DNA of 64,000 nt, taken from NCBI GenBank assembly GCA_947561585.1, contig CANNZV010003174.1, forward strand, positions 1 to 64,000, given 5' to 3'. This stretch comes from Caprella mutica (taxonomy: Eukaryota; Arthropoda; Malacostraca; Amphipoda; Caprellidae). The notes below the pieces were generated by a model. That model was given only the letters and a program-made list of their open reading frames with translations. It searched no databases and was not told where the DNA came from. The position numbers and the translations under genes are program-made. Below, piece after piece: positions 46,476 through 57,538 of this stretch (its first letter is position 1; each line of letters begins with the position of its first letter).

Positions 46476-46993
46476 ACAATTCTGTTGAATAGAAATTTAG
46501 TAAAGTCTATTTCACTTTTTCTTGCAGAATAGTTTACTTAAAGTGTGCAAAGTTTTACTGTAAGTGCACAAACAAGTTTTTAGTATCTGTCACTAAAATT
46601 ATGCTAAATGAAAACGAAGGACACACTGAAGGAAAAAATAATTGGAGGAACAATTCGATTGTTATTATATGTCAGTGTCATTTAGACAAATGTTTTTTTA
46701 TGATTTTTATTAATGTTTTTATTAAACTATTTTAAAAACGGTGAAAAGTCATTAAAAGCATGGTTCAAATATCATAAAATTGGAAGTTTAACAAAAGTGC
46801 TCAAACCGGTTTTTAGTATCGGTCACTAAAAATGCTGCTTATAGAAAACTATTTGATAAATTCAGCTGTAATTTTGTATAGAGATAGAAAAAATGATGAG
46901 AAACAAAATGTAACTTTCCAATTAATTGTTAGTCTAATAGTTTTTGAATTACAGCTTTTAAAACTTGGGTATCGGTTTTTTTGGGACACCCTG

Positions 46994-47920
46994 TATTAGA
47001 AAATATCATATTTTTCGATGAGATGCTTGCCACTGCAAGAGATGTCCCACAAGATCAAGGAACTGAGAAGAAGTTATAGCTACCGTTCAGTTTCGGATCA
47101 ATCTGTAGCTAATCCGAAAGAAGAGTAGAGTGAAATGGTATTTCAATACAACTTATTCTTTTTTATTAAAGAACGAGTTAATTGAACATTTTTTACTATC
47201 CTTACTCTTTCATTTTATGTACCTTTTTCTACTGTCGAATAAGTGAAGGCTAGGCTCTAAAATTCAAAATTATCAATAATTTTAAAGAGCTATAAATTTG
47301 AAGTAGGATTGTGTTTAAAAAGAGATGAGCTTGTGGTTAAATGATTTTTTTTTCATAAACTTTTTAATATTTTGTTTTTTTGATGATTAATAGATAAGTG
47401 AACTTCAACAAATTTATTTATTTAACATTTATCTATTGGGTTGTATAAACAAGTACCAACCTATTATATTTTCTTGTGTAATGGCGGTATAGCTATCAGA
47501 TATTATCTTCTTTCTTCAGATAATAACAGAGATTTTCGGTGGTGAATCCTCCCATATATGATAGACTATAGGATGTTAATTAGATCAAAACTTCCTCATC
47601 TTCTAAAATCATAGGTGAATTTATTTCATATTATGGTGGTAGCTATATCGGGTAGTACCTATATTCTTTTTTAGGATAATTACAGAGATCTTAGGGGTTG
47701 AATACACCGATTTATGGAAGATTATATAGGATGTTAATTATATCATAACTTCCTCTGCAAAAACTTCTATGATTATGGGTGAAATCATCTGATATTATAG
47801 GAAATTCCCCCCTTTAATTAAAGGAGTGAACATGGTAGAAAACTTGGACATAAGCACCCCCAATTCTCTTCTATGATAATGGTAGAAAGACTCCTTTAAT
47901 CTCCTAAAATCTTCGAAACT
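46994..47920. other. Non-coding, with a 170-bp tandem duplication
   Basis: The segments about 47,480-47,640 and 47,640-47,800 are imperfect direct copies sharing ATAGGATGTTAATTA and AACTTCCTC. Otherwise the stretch is AT-rich without genes. Confidence 0.6.
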
Positions 47921-48640
47921 GTTGCTGATGTTGTGCACTGAACGTATTTGGTTCGTATGTACGTTATTAGAACAGTAAATTGTATACCTATATGAAATAA
48001 TGAGCGAATGATTTGTTATTTTTGTTTATCGTAATACATTGATTTTAGGTATTAGGCTTAATTCAACCATAACTCTTTTGTTTAACAATTGTTCTTCTTC
48101 TTCACAATTTTGGTGGCTTTAAACCAGAGTCTAAAGACCACCTAAAGCTGTTGGATAACCAGGATGGTTATTCCGTTCTGCCTGAATTAACAATTGTTCC
48201 TAACCAGCCTATCAACTAATTTGAATCTATTTATATGGACTTCTTCTCAATTTAACTTATATCTGCTCAATTAATTTAATTTAAATCAAAATAATTTGGT
48301 AAATACAACAAATTTACATGATTGCTCCTTCTAATCATCAAAATTTTTCTTTTTCTTTTACAAATTGTCACAGATAACGATAGTAGGTATAACTGCTATA
48401 AATCTAGTCAAGTGATGTGGCCAGATTTTGGCTGATCATATCTTGCTTTCTCATAATTGTATTTCGACAAATATACTAAATATGTACCGCACAATTGGCC
48501 GATTTTGCACAATCTCGAGAAAGGGCAGCGCATTTTTGCATGTAGTTTTATGGAAAACTTTTCATAATTTTTTATTTTGTTTAAAAAACGATATTTTTAC
48601 TTTGTTGTGTATCCTTCGAAAGAGGCCTGGAAATAGGTGA
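47921..48640. repeat. Segmental duplication block, copy 2, right part
   Basis: Matches 15,885-16,290 and then parts of 16,945-17,620, without the hAT-like MITE of copy 1. A 92-bp insertion (48,095-48,186) is specific to this copy. No gene. Confidence 0.75.
48095..48186 (-). mobile_element. 92-bp retroposed small RNA or short SINE
   Basis: A 92-bp insert is flanked by the perfect 13-bp direct repeat TTAACAATTGTTC (48,082-48,094 and 48,187-48,199). The homologous place in copy 1 (about 16,085) has a single related site. On the minus strand the insert ends GTGAAGAAGAA, an A-rich tail-like end, and contains GGTGGTCTTTA...TAAAGCCACC, a 10-bp stem with one bulged base. A long target duplication plus a purine-rich tail indicates LINE-mediated retroposition. 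The source RNA was not recognised. Confidence 0.65.
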
Positions 48641-49160
48641 AACATAGGCAATTAGTGTCAGTATTCTACAGTGGCGAGTTAGACTCTCTTTAAAACTCCA
48701 TCATTAGTTTCCAATGGTTTCCTCTTGAGTTCTCTCTTGATCAAGGACAGTTATGTTTCGTAGCTATTTGGAATTGGTTCCTATTCTTGCATGTAACCAA
48801 CAATTAATTTATACACTGCACGTGGCCGTAAATATGATAAATACAATTTTACAGCATATATGATAATTTTTTGGAAAGTAGCGCCACTGCTTTCCTGAAA
48901 ATGTAGCGGTAGCGGCAGCACCGCTACATTATTATGCATGTAGCGGCAGCGGCAGCTCCGCTGCTTTTCAAAGTAGCGCTGCCCACTTCTGACGGAGACA
49001 CACCAAATCTACGGGTTCTTTTGTTTCCAAACCTACGGCCAAATCCCAATCTTAGCTTACAGACGTAGCGAACGCCAATCTTGGTTACATAAGCGATATT
49101 AGAGAATATTGCACGAAGGGAGTACCAAGATTATCACTGCAGCGGAAACGCACTCGAGAT
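48641..49160. other. Non-coding, with a GC-rich palindrome
   Basis: 48,880-48,990 carries GTAGCGGC-type modules in both orientations (TGTAGCGGTAGCGGC and TAGCGGCAGCGGCAG, with GCCGCTGC complements), a hAT-MITE-like arrangement. The rest is unremarkable. Confidence 0.5.
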
Positions 49161-49164
49161 CTAC

Positions 49165-49900
49165 TTGAACCAACACTAATGACCAAGAACCAACACTAAT
49201 GACCAAGAACCAACACTAATGACCAAGAACCAACACTAATGACCAAGAACCAACACTAATGACCAAGAACCAACACTAATGACCAAGAACCAACATTAAT
49301 GACCAAGAACCAACACTAATGACCAAGAACCAACACTAATGACCAAGAACCAACACTAATGACCAAGAACCAACACAAATGACCAAGAACCAACACAAAT
49401 GACCAAGAACCAACACTAATGACGAAGAACCAACACTAATGACCATGAACCAACACTAATGACCAAGAATCAACACTAATGACCAAGAATCAACACTAAT
49501 GACCAAGAATCAACACTAATGACAAAGAACCAACACTAATGACCAAGAACCAACACTAATAACCAAGAACCAACACTAATAACCAAGAACCAACACTAAT
49601 GACCAAGAACCAACACTAATTGTCAATAACCAACACTAATGACCAAGAACCAACACAAATGACCAAGAACCAACACAAATGACCAAGAACCAACACTAAT
49701 GACGAAGAACCAACACTAATGACCATGAACCAACACTAATGACCAAGAATCAACACTAATGACAAAGAATCAACACTAATGACAAAGAACCAACACTAAT
49801 GACCAAGAACCAACACTAATGACCAAGAACCAACACTAATGACCAAGAACCAACACTAATGACCAAGAACCAACACTAATGACCAAGAACCAACACTAAT
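49165..49900. repeat. 20-bp tandem repeat
   Basis: About 37 units of ACCAAGAACCAACACTAATG in perfect 20-bp register. A group of variant units (CACAAAT, then GACGAAG, then GACCATG, then AGAATC) occurs twice in the same order, from about 49,370 and from about 49,660, showing a duplicated higher-order block of about 290 bp. Confidence 0.95.
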
Positions 49901-51020
49901 TCTGAAGTTCATTGCCAGTGACTGTAATTGGATTTTGCACCAATTTAAGTAAATCTATCCCTTATCCCTGCTAAATAATCTACATAACGTGTGCCAAAGA
50001 TTATTGGTATATAAGTAGCCCCTCGTGCGTTGACGTCTCTTCATGTCATCGACTACTAAGTCCCTTGTATCATGTCTGGTAAAATCTATCTGAGTACCTT
50101 AAGAAATTACATAGTTTAAGATAAAATATTTACGGTTATTACTAACTTATTAACCAGGAGTAATTGGAGAGGTCCCTATTTCCCTGAGTAACCTACTAAC
50201 CATGTTGTTGCATCACATTGAAGAAATTATCAAAATAAAAATATTATAATTTCTTTGGTAAAGTCAGTATTAAAAAAATAACTTTTTAATTCGTGAATAT
50301 TTAATTAGAATAGATACCTTTTCCACCATTTAGAAGACTCTTTTTTGTTCAATACTGACAGGCCCTGCTTTAATTACAGCCCGCATTTATAAAAATGGTT
50401 ATAATTTCGAAACTTATTCGAAATAATTATCGTTCGTAAAAATATAGAAAACGGAGACAATTTTTTCGTGATTATTTCACAGTAACTAAAAAAACATCAA
50501 AATTATAATCCAGATGAGGTTATTAAAAGCAATTGGTTCAGAAATTCAACCATTTTAGGGTTAGTTCCGTGTTATCGCATGGTTTCATATTTTCAAACAC
50601 TTGAAACTCTCTACCTATATAATAATCATTATTCAACTCCTACCTAAAATGGTATTCACGATACAAATTAGAATAGAAGTTAAATAATAATTACTATATT
50701 TTCCTTTGTGACGTGTCCGAGAATGTAGAACCAAACAATAACTTGGAACTTAGTACCCTACTACCAAAAATATTCCACAGACGATAAAATTGCTGTTTGT
50801 TAAATGTAGCACAATAATTATAGCAGTCTAAGTATCTATTAATTACTCTCCTATACTGAGTGAGAGTTAATCTATGGATGGAATTTAAAACATTTAATAA
50901 ATTCACTACTTCAAATTTTCATCACAGACACAGACTCTGTTTATTAATAGGCTTTGATAGTACTCTAACTCTAAAACAAATTTTCCTTCATCATAACTCA
51001 TAGAAAATGAGATGTGTGTA
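49901..51020. other. Non-coding; contains a displaced duplicated segment
   Basis: 50,350-50,540 matches 17,190-17,400 (markers CCCTGCTTT, AAAACGGAGAC and GGTTCAGAAATT). No gene is seen. Confidence 0.5.
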
Positions 51021-51023
51021 TAA

Positions 51024-51824
51024 TCAAAAAGTGACAATTATATATTTCTTGTTACTCTCCCCCGCTTTAACTACCGTTTGGTAATTGAACTGAGTAGTGA
51101 TTTGGTAATTAAAGCTTGGCCGGCCTGTATTAATTTCCAGAAGAACGAGGATTTTCTTCCAATGGTTTAGTGGAAGTTGAGTTTTTCTTGCAGTTTTTCC
51201 CAGGCAGAAAATCAGTCCGTGTGCAATATAAGCAATACATATTTTACCTTTAGATGTTTTACCTTTAGATGTTTTACCTTTAGATGTTTTACCTTTAGAT
51301 ATTTTACCTTTAGATGTTTTACCTTTAGATGTTTTACCTGTAGATGTTTTACCTTTAGATGTTTTACCTTTAGATATTTTACCTGTAGATATTTTACCTT
51401 TAGATATTTTACCTTTAGATATCTTACCTTTACATATTTTACCTTTAGATGTTTTACATTTAGATATTTTACCTTTAGATGTTTTACCTTTAGATGTTTT
51501 ACCTTTAGATGTTTTACCTGTAGATGTTTTACCTTTAGATATTTTACCTTTAGATATTTTACCTGTAGATATCTTACCTTTAGATATTTTACCTGTAGAT
51601 ATTTTACCTTTAGATATTTTACCTGTAGATATCTTACCTTTAGATATTTTACCTTTAGATATTTTACCTGTAGATATTTTACCTGTAGATATCTTACCTA
51701 TAGATATTTTACCTGTAGATATCTTACCTTTAGATATTTTACCTGTAGATATCTTACCTTTAGATATTTTACCTGTAGATATCTTACCTTCAGGTAATCC
51801 AGGTTTCACCTTTAGATTGCACAT
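51024..51824 (-). CDS. Pentapeptide-repeat open frame, coding status doubtful
   Basis: 266 codons. After MCNLKVKPGLPEG come about 36 repeats of [KT]GK[IT]S, encoded by the 15-bp DNA repeat, then a non-repeat tail of about 80 residues beginning CIAYIAHGLIFCLGK. Because 15 is a multiple of 3, the frame stays constant along the array, and the opposite strand is open too. The repeat is very basic. No known domain was recognised. The sequence past the stop contains AAAGCGGGGGAGAG on the minus strand, reminiscent of a retroelement polypurine tract, so this may be the end of an old LTR element rather than a gene. No promoter, intron or conserved copy supports expression. Confidence 0.3.
   Translation of the reverse strand: MCNLKVKPGLPEGKISTGKISKGKISTGKISKGKISTGKISIGKISTGKISTGKISKGKISKGKISTGKISKGKISTGKISKGKISTGKISKGKISKGKTSTGKTSKGKTSKGKTSKGKISKCKTSKGKICKGKISKGKISKGKISTGKISKGKTSKGKTSTGKTSKGKTSKGKISKGKTSKGKTSKGKTSKGKICIAYIAHGLIFCLGKTARKTQLPLNHWKKILVLLEINTGRPSFNYQITTQFNYQTVVKAGESNKKYIIVTF
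51240..51790. repeat. 15-bp tandem repeat
   Basis: About 36 units of ATTTTACCTTTAGAT with recurring G/A and T/G variants (ATGTTTTACC, CTGTAGAT, ATCTTACC). Confidence 0.95.
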
Positions 51825-53591
51825 TTGGGTGATGGAAGATTGACGAAAGTCACTACCAAACTCAGGTTTATTTCCATGTTATATATTTCTCTTCGCTAAA
51901 TTAATGGCAAAAGTGAATGACTTCATTTAAACTCTTCATAAACTACAAGGAACTTCAGTGTGACGTAAAGAGAAATGTGAACTGAAAACAGATAATACTA
52001 AGGAAATTGAAACAAGTTATACTTTATTATATTCAAGTTATATTGTAATCGCGATTCTTTTTTAATTATCTTTTGAAGAAATTCCAAGATAAAGTTATTA
52101 GATTTCAATTCATTAAAAAATATATTAAAACTATTTTTATTCACATTTTTCATTCAGAGTGATAAACAATTTAAATTGTCAGTTATAATTTCAAGAATAA
52201 TATTTAAATTTACTTAAAGGTCCTCTCCACTCAAAATTAAAAAGATCTGGAATTGCTATTAAATTTGTATAGCTAAGGTCATATAACAGTTAACAGAAAA
52301 GAAATCGATTAAGTACTCTGTTGATATTAATTATATCAACTTTCACTCTTTCTAAGATTCAATAGAAGAACAAGACTGCAGTCTAACTTATCACGTGTTA
52401 TCGTAAATTTAATGGTAATTAGGTATATAGATACACTTTTAGGTAGCTAGCTACCTAGTATTTTAGAATCTAGAAAGTGGTACAGGTAGCCATTCATAAT
52501 ATGTCTAAAAGCTTTATTGCAGTTTTGAATTTTCAAAATCAATGGATTTTTTTTTTCTTCTTCGCTTGAAATTATGAGGTTAGAAGAGAAATCACAAGAA
52601 TAATATAAATTACATATTATAATGAAAATATAGAACCAAATTTTAAATTGGCTGCAGTTTCGTAATCAGTAACCTTAGCTCTAATGAATAGATTAATAAA
52701 AAAATCGAGTGGAGCAATATTACTTAAATAGTTATAATTACAGTCTTTCCTTGAGCCTCTGGTATTTCCATCGATAATTTTTGTCTATTTTGTATATTAG
52801 CCTATTTCGATATTTGATTATAAATAAAGTATCAAACAACGATAGCTCTAAAGCCAATATTAAAAAAGGAACAAAATTTTATTTCACCTTTAGAAAATAT
52901 ATCTAATAAATATATCAGTATATCTAAATTGAAATATATAAGAATAGAAGCAAAAGGTAACATAAACACTTTTCAATAATAAACCAACAAAACTCAAAGT
53001 TACTTAGCCATTATTATGAAAATAGTTACGTACCACCTCTACATTCCTTTAATTTTAATTTCTTCCTAATTTGGTTAGTTAAAAAAAAAAAAAAAATAAG
53101 CGAAAATTTTCATAATAGAGGTGACACACTGAAACTACAGACTTGATGTTTATTCTCCTGAGGCTCCTGAATAAACAGACATGAAAATGAAATTAAAGAG
53201 TTTTGAGTGTTACAAAACTAGGTAATATAATAAGTATATAACCTTCTTAATTGTATGGTATATATAGCTATTAAATATTAATCAATAATTATTGAGACAT
53301 TACTTTTTATAAAACACACTTTGTTCCACAAAAAAAAAAACAGAACTAAAATAAAACGTACACCAGTCAATTGGTAGACACCTTCAGACAGAACATTGGA
53401 AATCACCCCAATGATAGCCTCCACATGTTCCCTCACATCCTTGATGTACCAGCATATCTAAACATCTACCCAACAGTTATATGTTCCACAAAATAATTTT
53501 AAAAATTATGATCATAATATTAAATAATATCGATTCACTTATCCTGCTACTATAACACAAGACTAATAAGATATATATCAAAGTGAAATAT
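51825..53591. other. 3' flank of Hsp70 copy 2; no gene seen
   Basis: AT-rich. 52,217-52,720 recurs in diverged form at 59,464-60,640 (markers AAAGGTCCTCTCCACTC and GCTTGAAATT). 53,121-53,152 matches the 3' flank of Hsp70 copy 1. Confidence 0.55.
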
Positions 53592-55287
53592 TTAATTCTT
53601 CAACTCCACCAAAGCCATTTCTCTCGTCATTCTATCTATTTCTTGCTCACTCAGCCTTCCTTTGTAGCTCTCAATGGTAATCTGATTGGTACTCTTAGAT
53701 TGAGGTTCTATTGCAGAGACGTGCAAGATGCCATCGGAATCTACTTCAAAGGTGACGTCCATTTTTGTCTTTCCAGCAGGAGCTAGCGTGATATTATCCA
53801 AAATGAATTCCCCTAGTACGTTAGTGTCCTTTGAATATTTGGATTCTCCTTCTTGTATTATGATTCTGAAACTTTTTTGAAGGTCACCAACTGTACATCG
53901 TCTTTCCTTTATTTTAACAGGAATTTTACTATTACTCGGTACAATTATTAATTGTAAATCGTTTAGTGTATTTATACCTAATGCCACTGGAATGACGTCA
54001 CTAACTTCAACCATGCTAGAATCGAAGCTCATTCCTGCAGCCAAAATAGCTGCTCCACAAGCCACAGCTTCGTCAGGATTGAGAGATTTTTTCAATTCCC
54101 TACCATCGAAAAACTCCCGAAGAATGCTTTGTATTTTAAGAATGCGAGTTGATCCTCCAACGAGAACTACTTCATGAATATCCTCCTTCAATAGTTTAGA
54201 TGCTGACAAAGCTTTCTGTACTGGACCAAGAGTATTCTCAAACAAATCATCACACAGGTCTTCGAAACGACTTCTTGTGATTTCCAAATTTACATCCAGA
54301 TTCATTTTAAAGTTCTCAATCTGTATTTTCTGGGTTTTCCAAAAAGATAAATTTTGTTTGGCAATTTCACACTTCTGTTGAATGATGGCCATTTCCTTAG
54401 TATCTGTGGATAAATCCACTCCTTTATTACGTTTCACCTGTTCTACAACATACTCAACTAGCAAATTATCAAAATCCCGTCCTCCAAGATCACCATCACC
54501 ACTCACAGCTCTTACATCAAATTTATTCCCTTGTATTGTGAGAATGGAAACATCAAACGTGCCACCTCCCAAATCGAACACTAAAATGTTCTTTTCATCT
54601 TTTCCTTTCCCGAATCCATGAGTAATTGCTGCTGCAGTTGGTTCATTTAATAGTTTCAACACCTCAAACCCAGCAATTTTGCCAGCATCAATGGTTGCTT
54701 GACGCTGGGAGTCGTTGAAGTAAGCAGGAACTGTGATTACAGCTTTCGTAACATTTTGGTCCAGATACATGCTAGCGAAATCTCTGAGATTTTTCAGTAT
54801 TGAAGCAGATACTTCTTCAGGGGTAACTAATTTTGTTCCAGATTCCTGAGTTACTCTGATATTAGGATTACCCTCACTATTCACAACTTCAAAGGGCCAA
54901 GTAGACAATTTTTTGGTAACGGCAGAATCGGTAAATTTCCTACCAATCATTCTTTTAGCATCATAAATGGTATTCTTTAGATTTGATGAAGACTGCATTT
55001 TGGCAAAGTCTCCAATTATATGTTCATCGTCACTGTAAGCCACATAAGATGGAATTATCCTTTTACCGTGTTCATTAGCGATGATCTCAACATGGCCATT
55101 TCTGAAAACTCCAATGCACGAGTTTGTTGTACCCAAATCGATACCAACAGCGTAGTCTGGTGGATTTCCGCTCCTGGAAAATGATAAATTAATTAGTAAA
55201 ACTTTATTATTAATTGATTAATTATTTTTCAAATTGATTACACCTTTCTGTAGTATTCTTTGACGAAGATGCAGCGTAATAGGTCAT
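53592..55287 (-). CDS. Divergent Hsp70-family chaperone lacking the lid domain (copy 2), two exons
   Basis: Exon 1 is 55,287-55,244 (ATG ... GAA AG), the intron 55,243-55,174 (GTGTAA ... TTTTCCAG, 70 nt, phase 2), exon 2 55,173-53,592, giving 541 residues. The junction codon AG|G is in frame and leads into SGNPPDYAVGIDLGTTNSC. ATPase motifs are GIDLGTTNSC (25-34), KRMIGRKF (Lys 88), NEPTAAAI, FDLGGGTFDVS (about 214-224) and VLVGGSTRI. The beta substrate-binding domain ends GRLSEQEIDRM, then LKN and stop. The helical lid and EEVD tail are missing, at the same residue as in copy 1. The linker reads MVEVSD in place of DLLLLD, and STRIPK is STRILK. It is most like cytosolic Hsp70s. The role is inferred: ATP-dependent peptide binding without lid closure; substrate retention should be weak. 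Confidence 0.9.
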
Positions 55288-55342
55288 CCAATTTTTATCA
55301 AATGAAAAGCTGTCATTTTTTGAGATGATTATTTATTAATTG

Positions 55343-56180
55343 AGCCCGGACTTTTGGAACCTATAAAAAGGCAGTTTAGGACTCAAACATACCCTTTTAG
55401 GATTAATCAATGAGTATTTACAACGAATAAATTAGCATTTTGGAATATAAAATCAACAGTTTATAGTCCGTTTAAATAAAAAAATAGTTAAAACAAATAA
55501 ACAGTTCATTCCTTAATAATTCAATGAATCTAGTTTATAGTATCTGTATTAAAATTTAACCTAAAAGTATTATAAAAAAAGTTATGTAGATTGAAATTCA
55601 TGAAATGAAACTAATTCCAATATAAAATTCGAGATTTGTATTTGAAGCAAACCCTCGCATAGACAACCTCAGACTTAACAAACCATATATTAGACAATTA
55701 GACCAATAAGATATTCTGAAACTGTTGTATAGGAAAAACCACTTACAAGAAAAAACACAATTTTTGTCAACTGACAGTTTTTCTGTTGTAAATATTACTA
55801 GGTTATACATACATCTCTCTTTGAATAGTTTATCATATTGATTATTCGCAATTATATCTTTTTATTCATGGTACAGTCTGTGCTAAAAAATTGATGTGAA
55901 GAATTACAGAAAACTTGATACAGTGGTGACTATGCTAATTCTTGAAGTGATGGAAGTAGTTTATTTATATATAATTTTGATTGAATTATAACGTTCTATA
56001 AATTTGCCAATATAACCCATCAACTTTACCGTCTTAACAAATTATTAAATAGCATAAAAAGTCCAAAAATAGACTTTGCATCGTTTTTGGAATTTATGAT
56101 ATTTTAGGACTTTATGGCATTTACTGACTTCTTGGCATTTTATGGCATTTTAGGACTTTATGGCATTTGTCCGGGCTCTA
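55343..56180 (-). mobile_element. TIR element 'GAGCCCGGAC', copy A
   Basis: It starts GAGCCCGGACTTTTGGAAC and ends GCATTTGTCCGGGCTC. Modules like TTTAGGACTTTATGGCATT repeat at the ends. The interior (TTGATGTGAAGAATTACAGA, ATCAACTTTACCGTCTTAAC) matches copy B in inverted orientation. No transposase frame. Confidence 0.75.
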
Positions 56181-56415
56181 TTAATTGAGTATATTTTTGT
56201 ACAATATCATATTTATTAATTTCAGTTATTCACTTCAAAAGCAACGAGACTTTGAGAGCATCCTACTAATAAAAAGATAGATGTTGAGAGATAAACAATC
56301 AATATCTACATAATATAATTATCATACAAATTACATACAGGTGCACATTATTAGTAAGTTTCCGATTTTAAAGAAAAGACACTTGTCCAAGCACTGCAAA
56401 ATTATATGTGATAAC
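56181..56415. other. Spacer between inverted TIR elements
   Basis: 235 bp of AT-rich sequence between the two head-to-head copies; nothing recognised. Confidence 0.4.
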
Positions 56416-57538
56416 TAGAGCCCGGACAAATGCCCTAAAGTCCTAAAATGTCAAAAATCCACAAAATGCCATAAAGTCATAAAATGATGTTATGATCACT
56501 TCTTGGGTTTGAGAATTGACACTAGACTTTCAAATTTTAATGGGAATATATGTGAATTTATCCCTTCAGAATTAATTGTTTATTCTTTATTTCTATAATT
56601 CAGTAACTGATCTAATTAATGTCTATCAATTACACAGGAAATGAAAGCGGGTAATGACCGGTTCAATTTTATTATAGGCACAAATATAAAAATACACTGT
56701 TTGGCAAATATGGTTATGAGAATGATCGGAATAGAGGGTAGAACAGTATATGATTATGTCCTACCCCAACCAGTGTCGCGCAAATTCTGACTTAAACAAG
56801 TGTTTAGGCAGGAGAGACTAAAACTTAGGCCTATGAGGGTACAATCAGAAAATCAAACAAATAGGCCTAGTTTGGATACAAACACATGGGGATATAGAAA
56901 CATATAATTTGGTTAGATGGTATAAACGGTTTTCTGAGAGGGTTGGTTACCGACGGGAAGTAAGCAATTATAGAAATTCAAAACCCTTAGAAGACATGTT
57001 ATTTTAGAGATTTTTGTAGAAATAAATACGTAGTTATATACATATTTGAATTATAGTTCATAAAAATGACATAAAGTCCAAAAATGCCATAAAGTCCTAA
57101 AATATCATAAATTCCTTTAATGATGAAAAGTCTTATTTTGGGCTTTTATACTATTTAACAATTAAATAAGTCGGTAAAGTTGATGGGATACATTGGCAAA
57201 TTTACAGAATGTTATAATTCAATCAAAATCTGTCTGAATTATTATATGAATAAACTACTTCTATCACTTCAAGAATTAGCATAGTCACCACTGTACCTAG
57301 TTTTCTGTAACTCTTCACATCAATTTTTTAGCATAGACTCTACCATGAATAAAAAGATAAAAATGCTAATAATCAATATACTAAACTATTCAAAGAGAGG
57401 TACGTATGTATAAGTCCTAAAATGTATTTTTTGGCCCTAAAATGAATCTATAGTTCTTAAAAAGCCTTTTTTAGGTCCTAAACTGCCTTCTTTGAGGTCC
57501 TTAAATGTCCTTCTTAAAGGTCATAAAAGTTTGGGCTC
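56416..57538 (+). mobile_element. TIR element 'GAGCCCGGAC', copy B, carrying a solo LTR
   Basis: It begins GAGCCCGGACAAATGCCCT with repeated CATAAAGTCCTAAAATG modules and ends AGTTTGGGCTC. Without the solo LTR (56,488-57,065) and one target duplication it is about 540 bp, inverted relative to copy A. Confidence 0.72.
56488..57065 (-). mobile_element. Solo LTR of the left-edge BEL-like family
   Basis: 578 bp, begins TGTTATG and closely matches 1,220-1,781 in the same orientation; its end reads CATAAAA in place of CATAACA. ATGA is duplicated on both sides (56,484-87 and 57,066-69). The internal part is absent, as after LTR-LTR recombination. It is younger than the TIR element it interrupts. 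Confidence 0.85.

Larger units (their letters stand above)
37547..46993 (-). mobile_element. Tc1/mariner-like TIR element disrupted by a BEL insertion
   Basis: CAGGGTGTCCCAAAAAAAA begins at 37,547, and its complement ends at 46,993 (GGGACACCCTG). TA flanks both ends (37,545-46 and 46,994-95). The inverted arms match over about 210 bp, including AGTGACCGATACTGAAAAC on the left and its inverse near 46,820. Without the BEL element it would be about 1.1 kb. Its transposase remnant is at 46,314-46,475. The same terminal CAGGGTGTCC is used by the palindromic MITE at 15,484. Confidence 0.85.

Noticed and set aside
49165..49900. Array of about 20-bp repeats resembling a CRISPR
   Set aside because: Units are adjacent without unique spacers, the sequence is eukaryotic and no cas genes exist; it is a minisatellite. 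The same applies to the 20-bp array at 17,790.
51177..51797. 206-codon plus-strand frame of FTFRC/FTCRY repeats
   Set aside because: Shadow of the 15-bp repeat, lying entirely opposite the minus-strand frame and starting and ending with the array.
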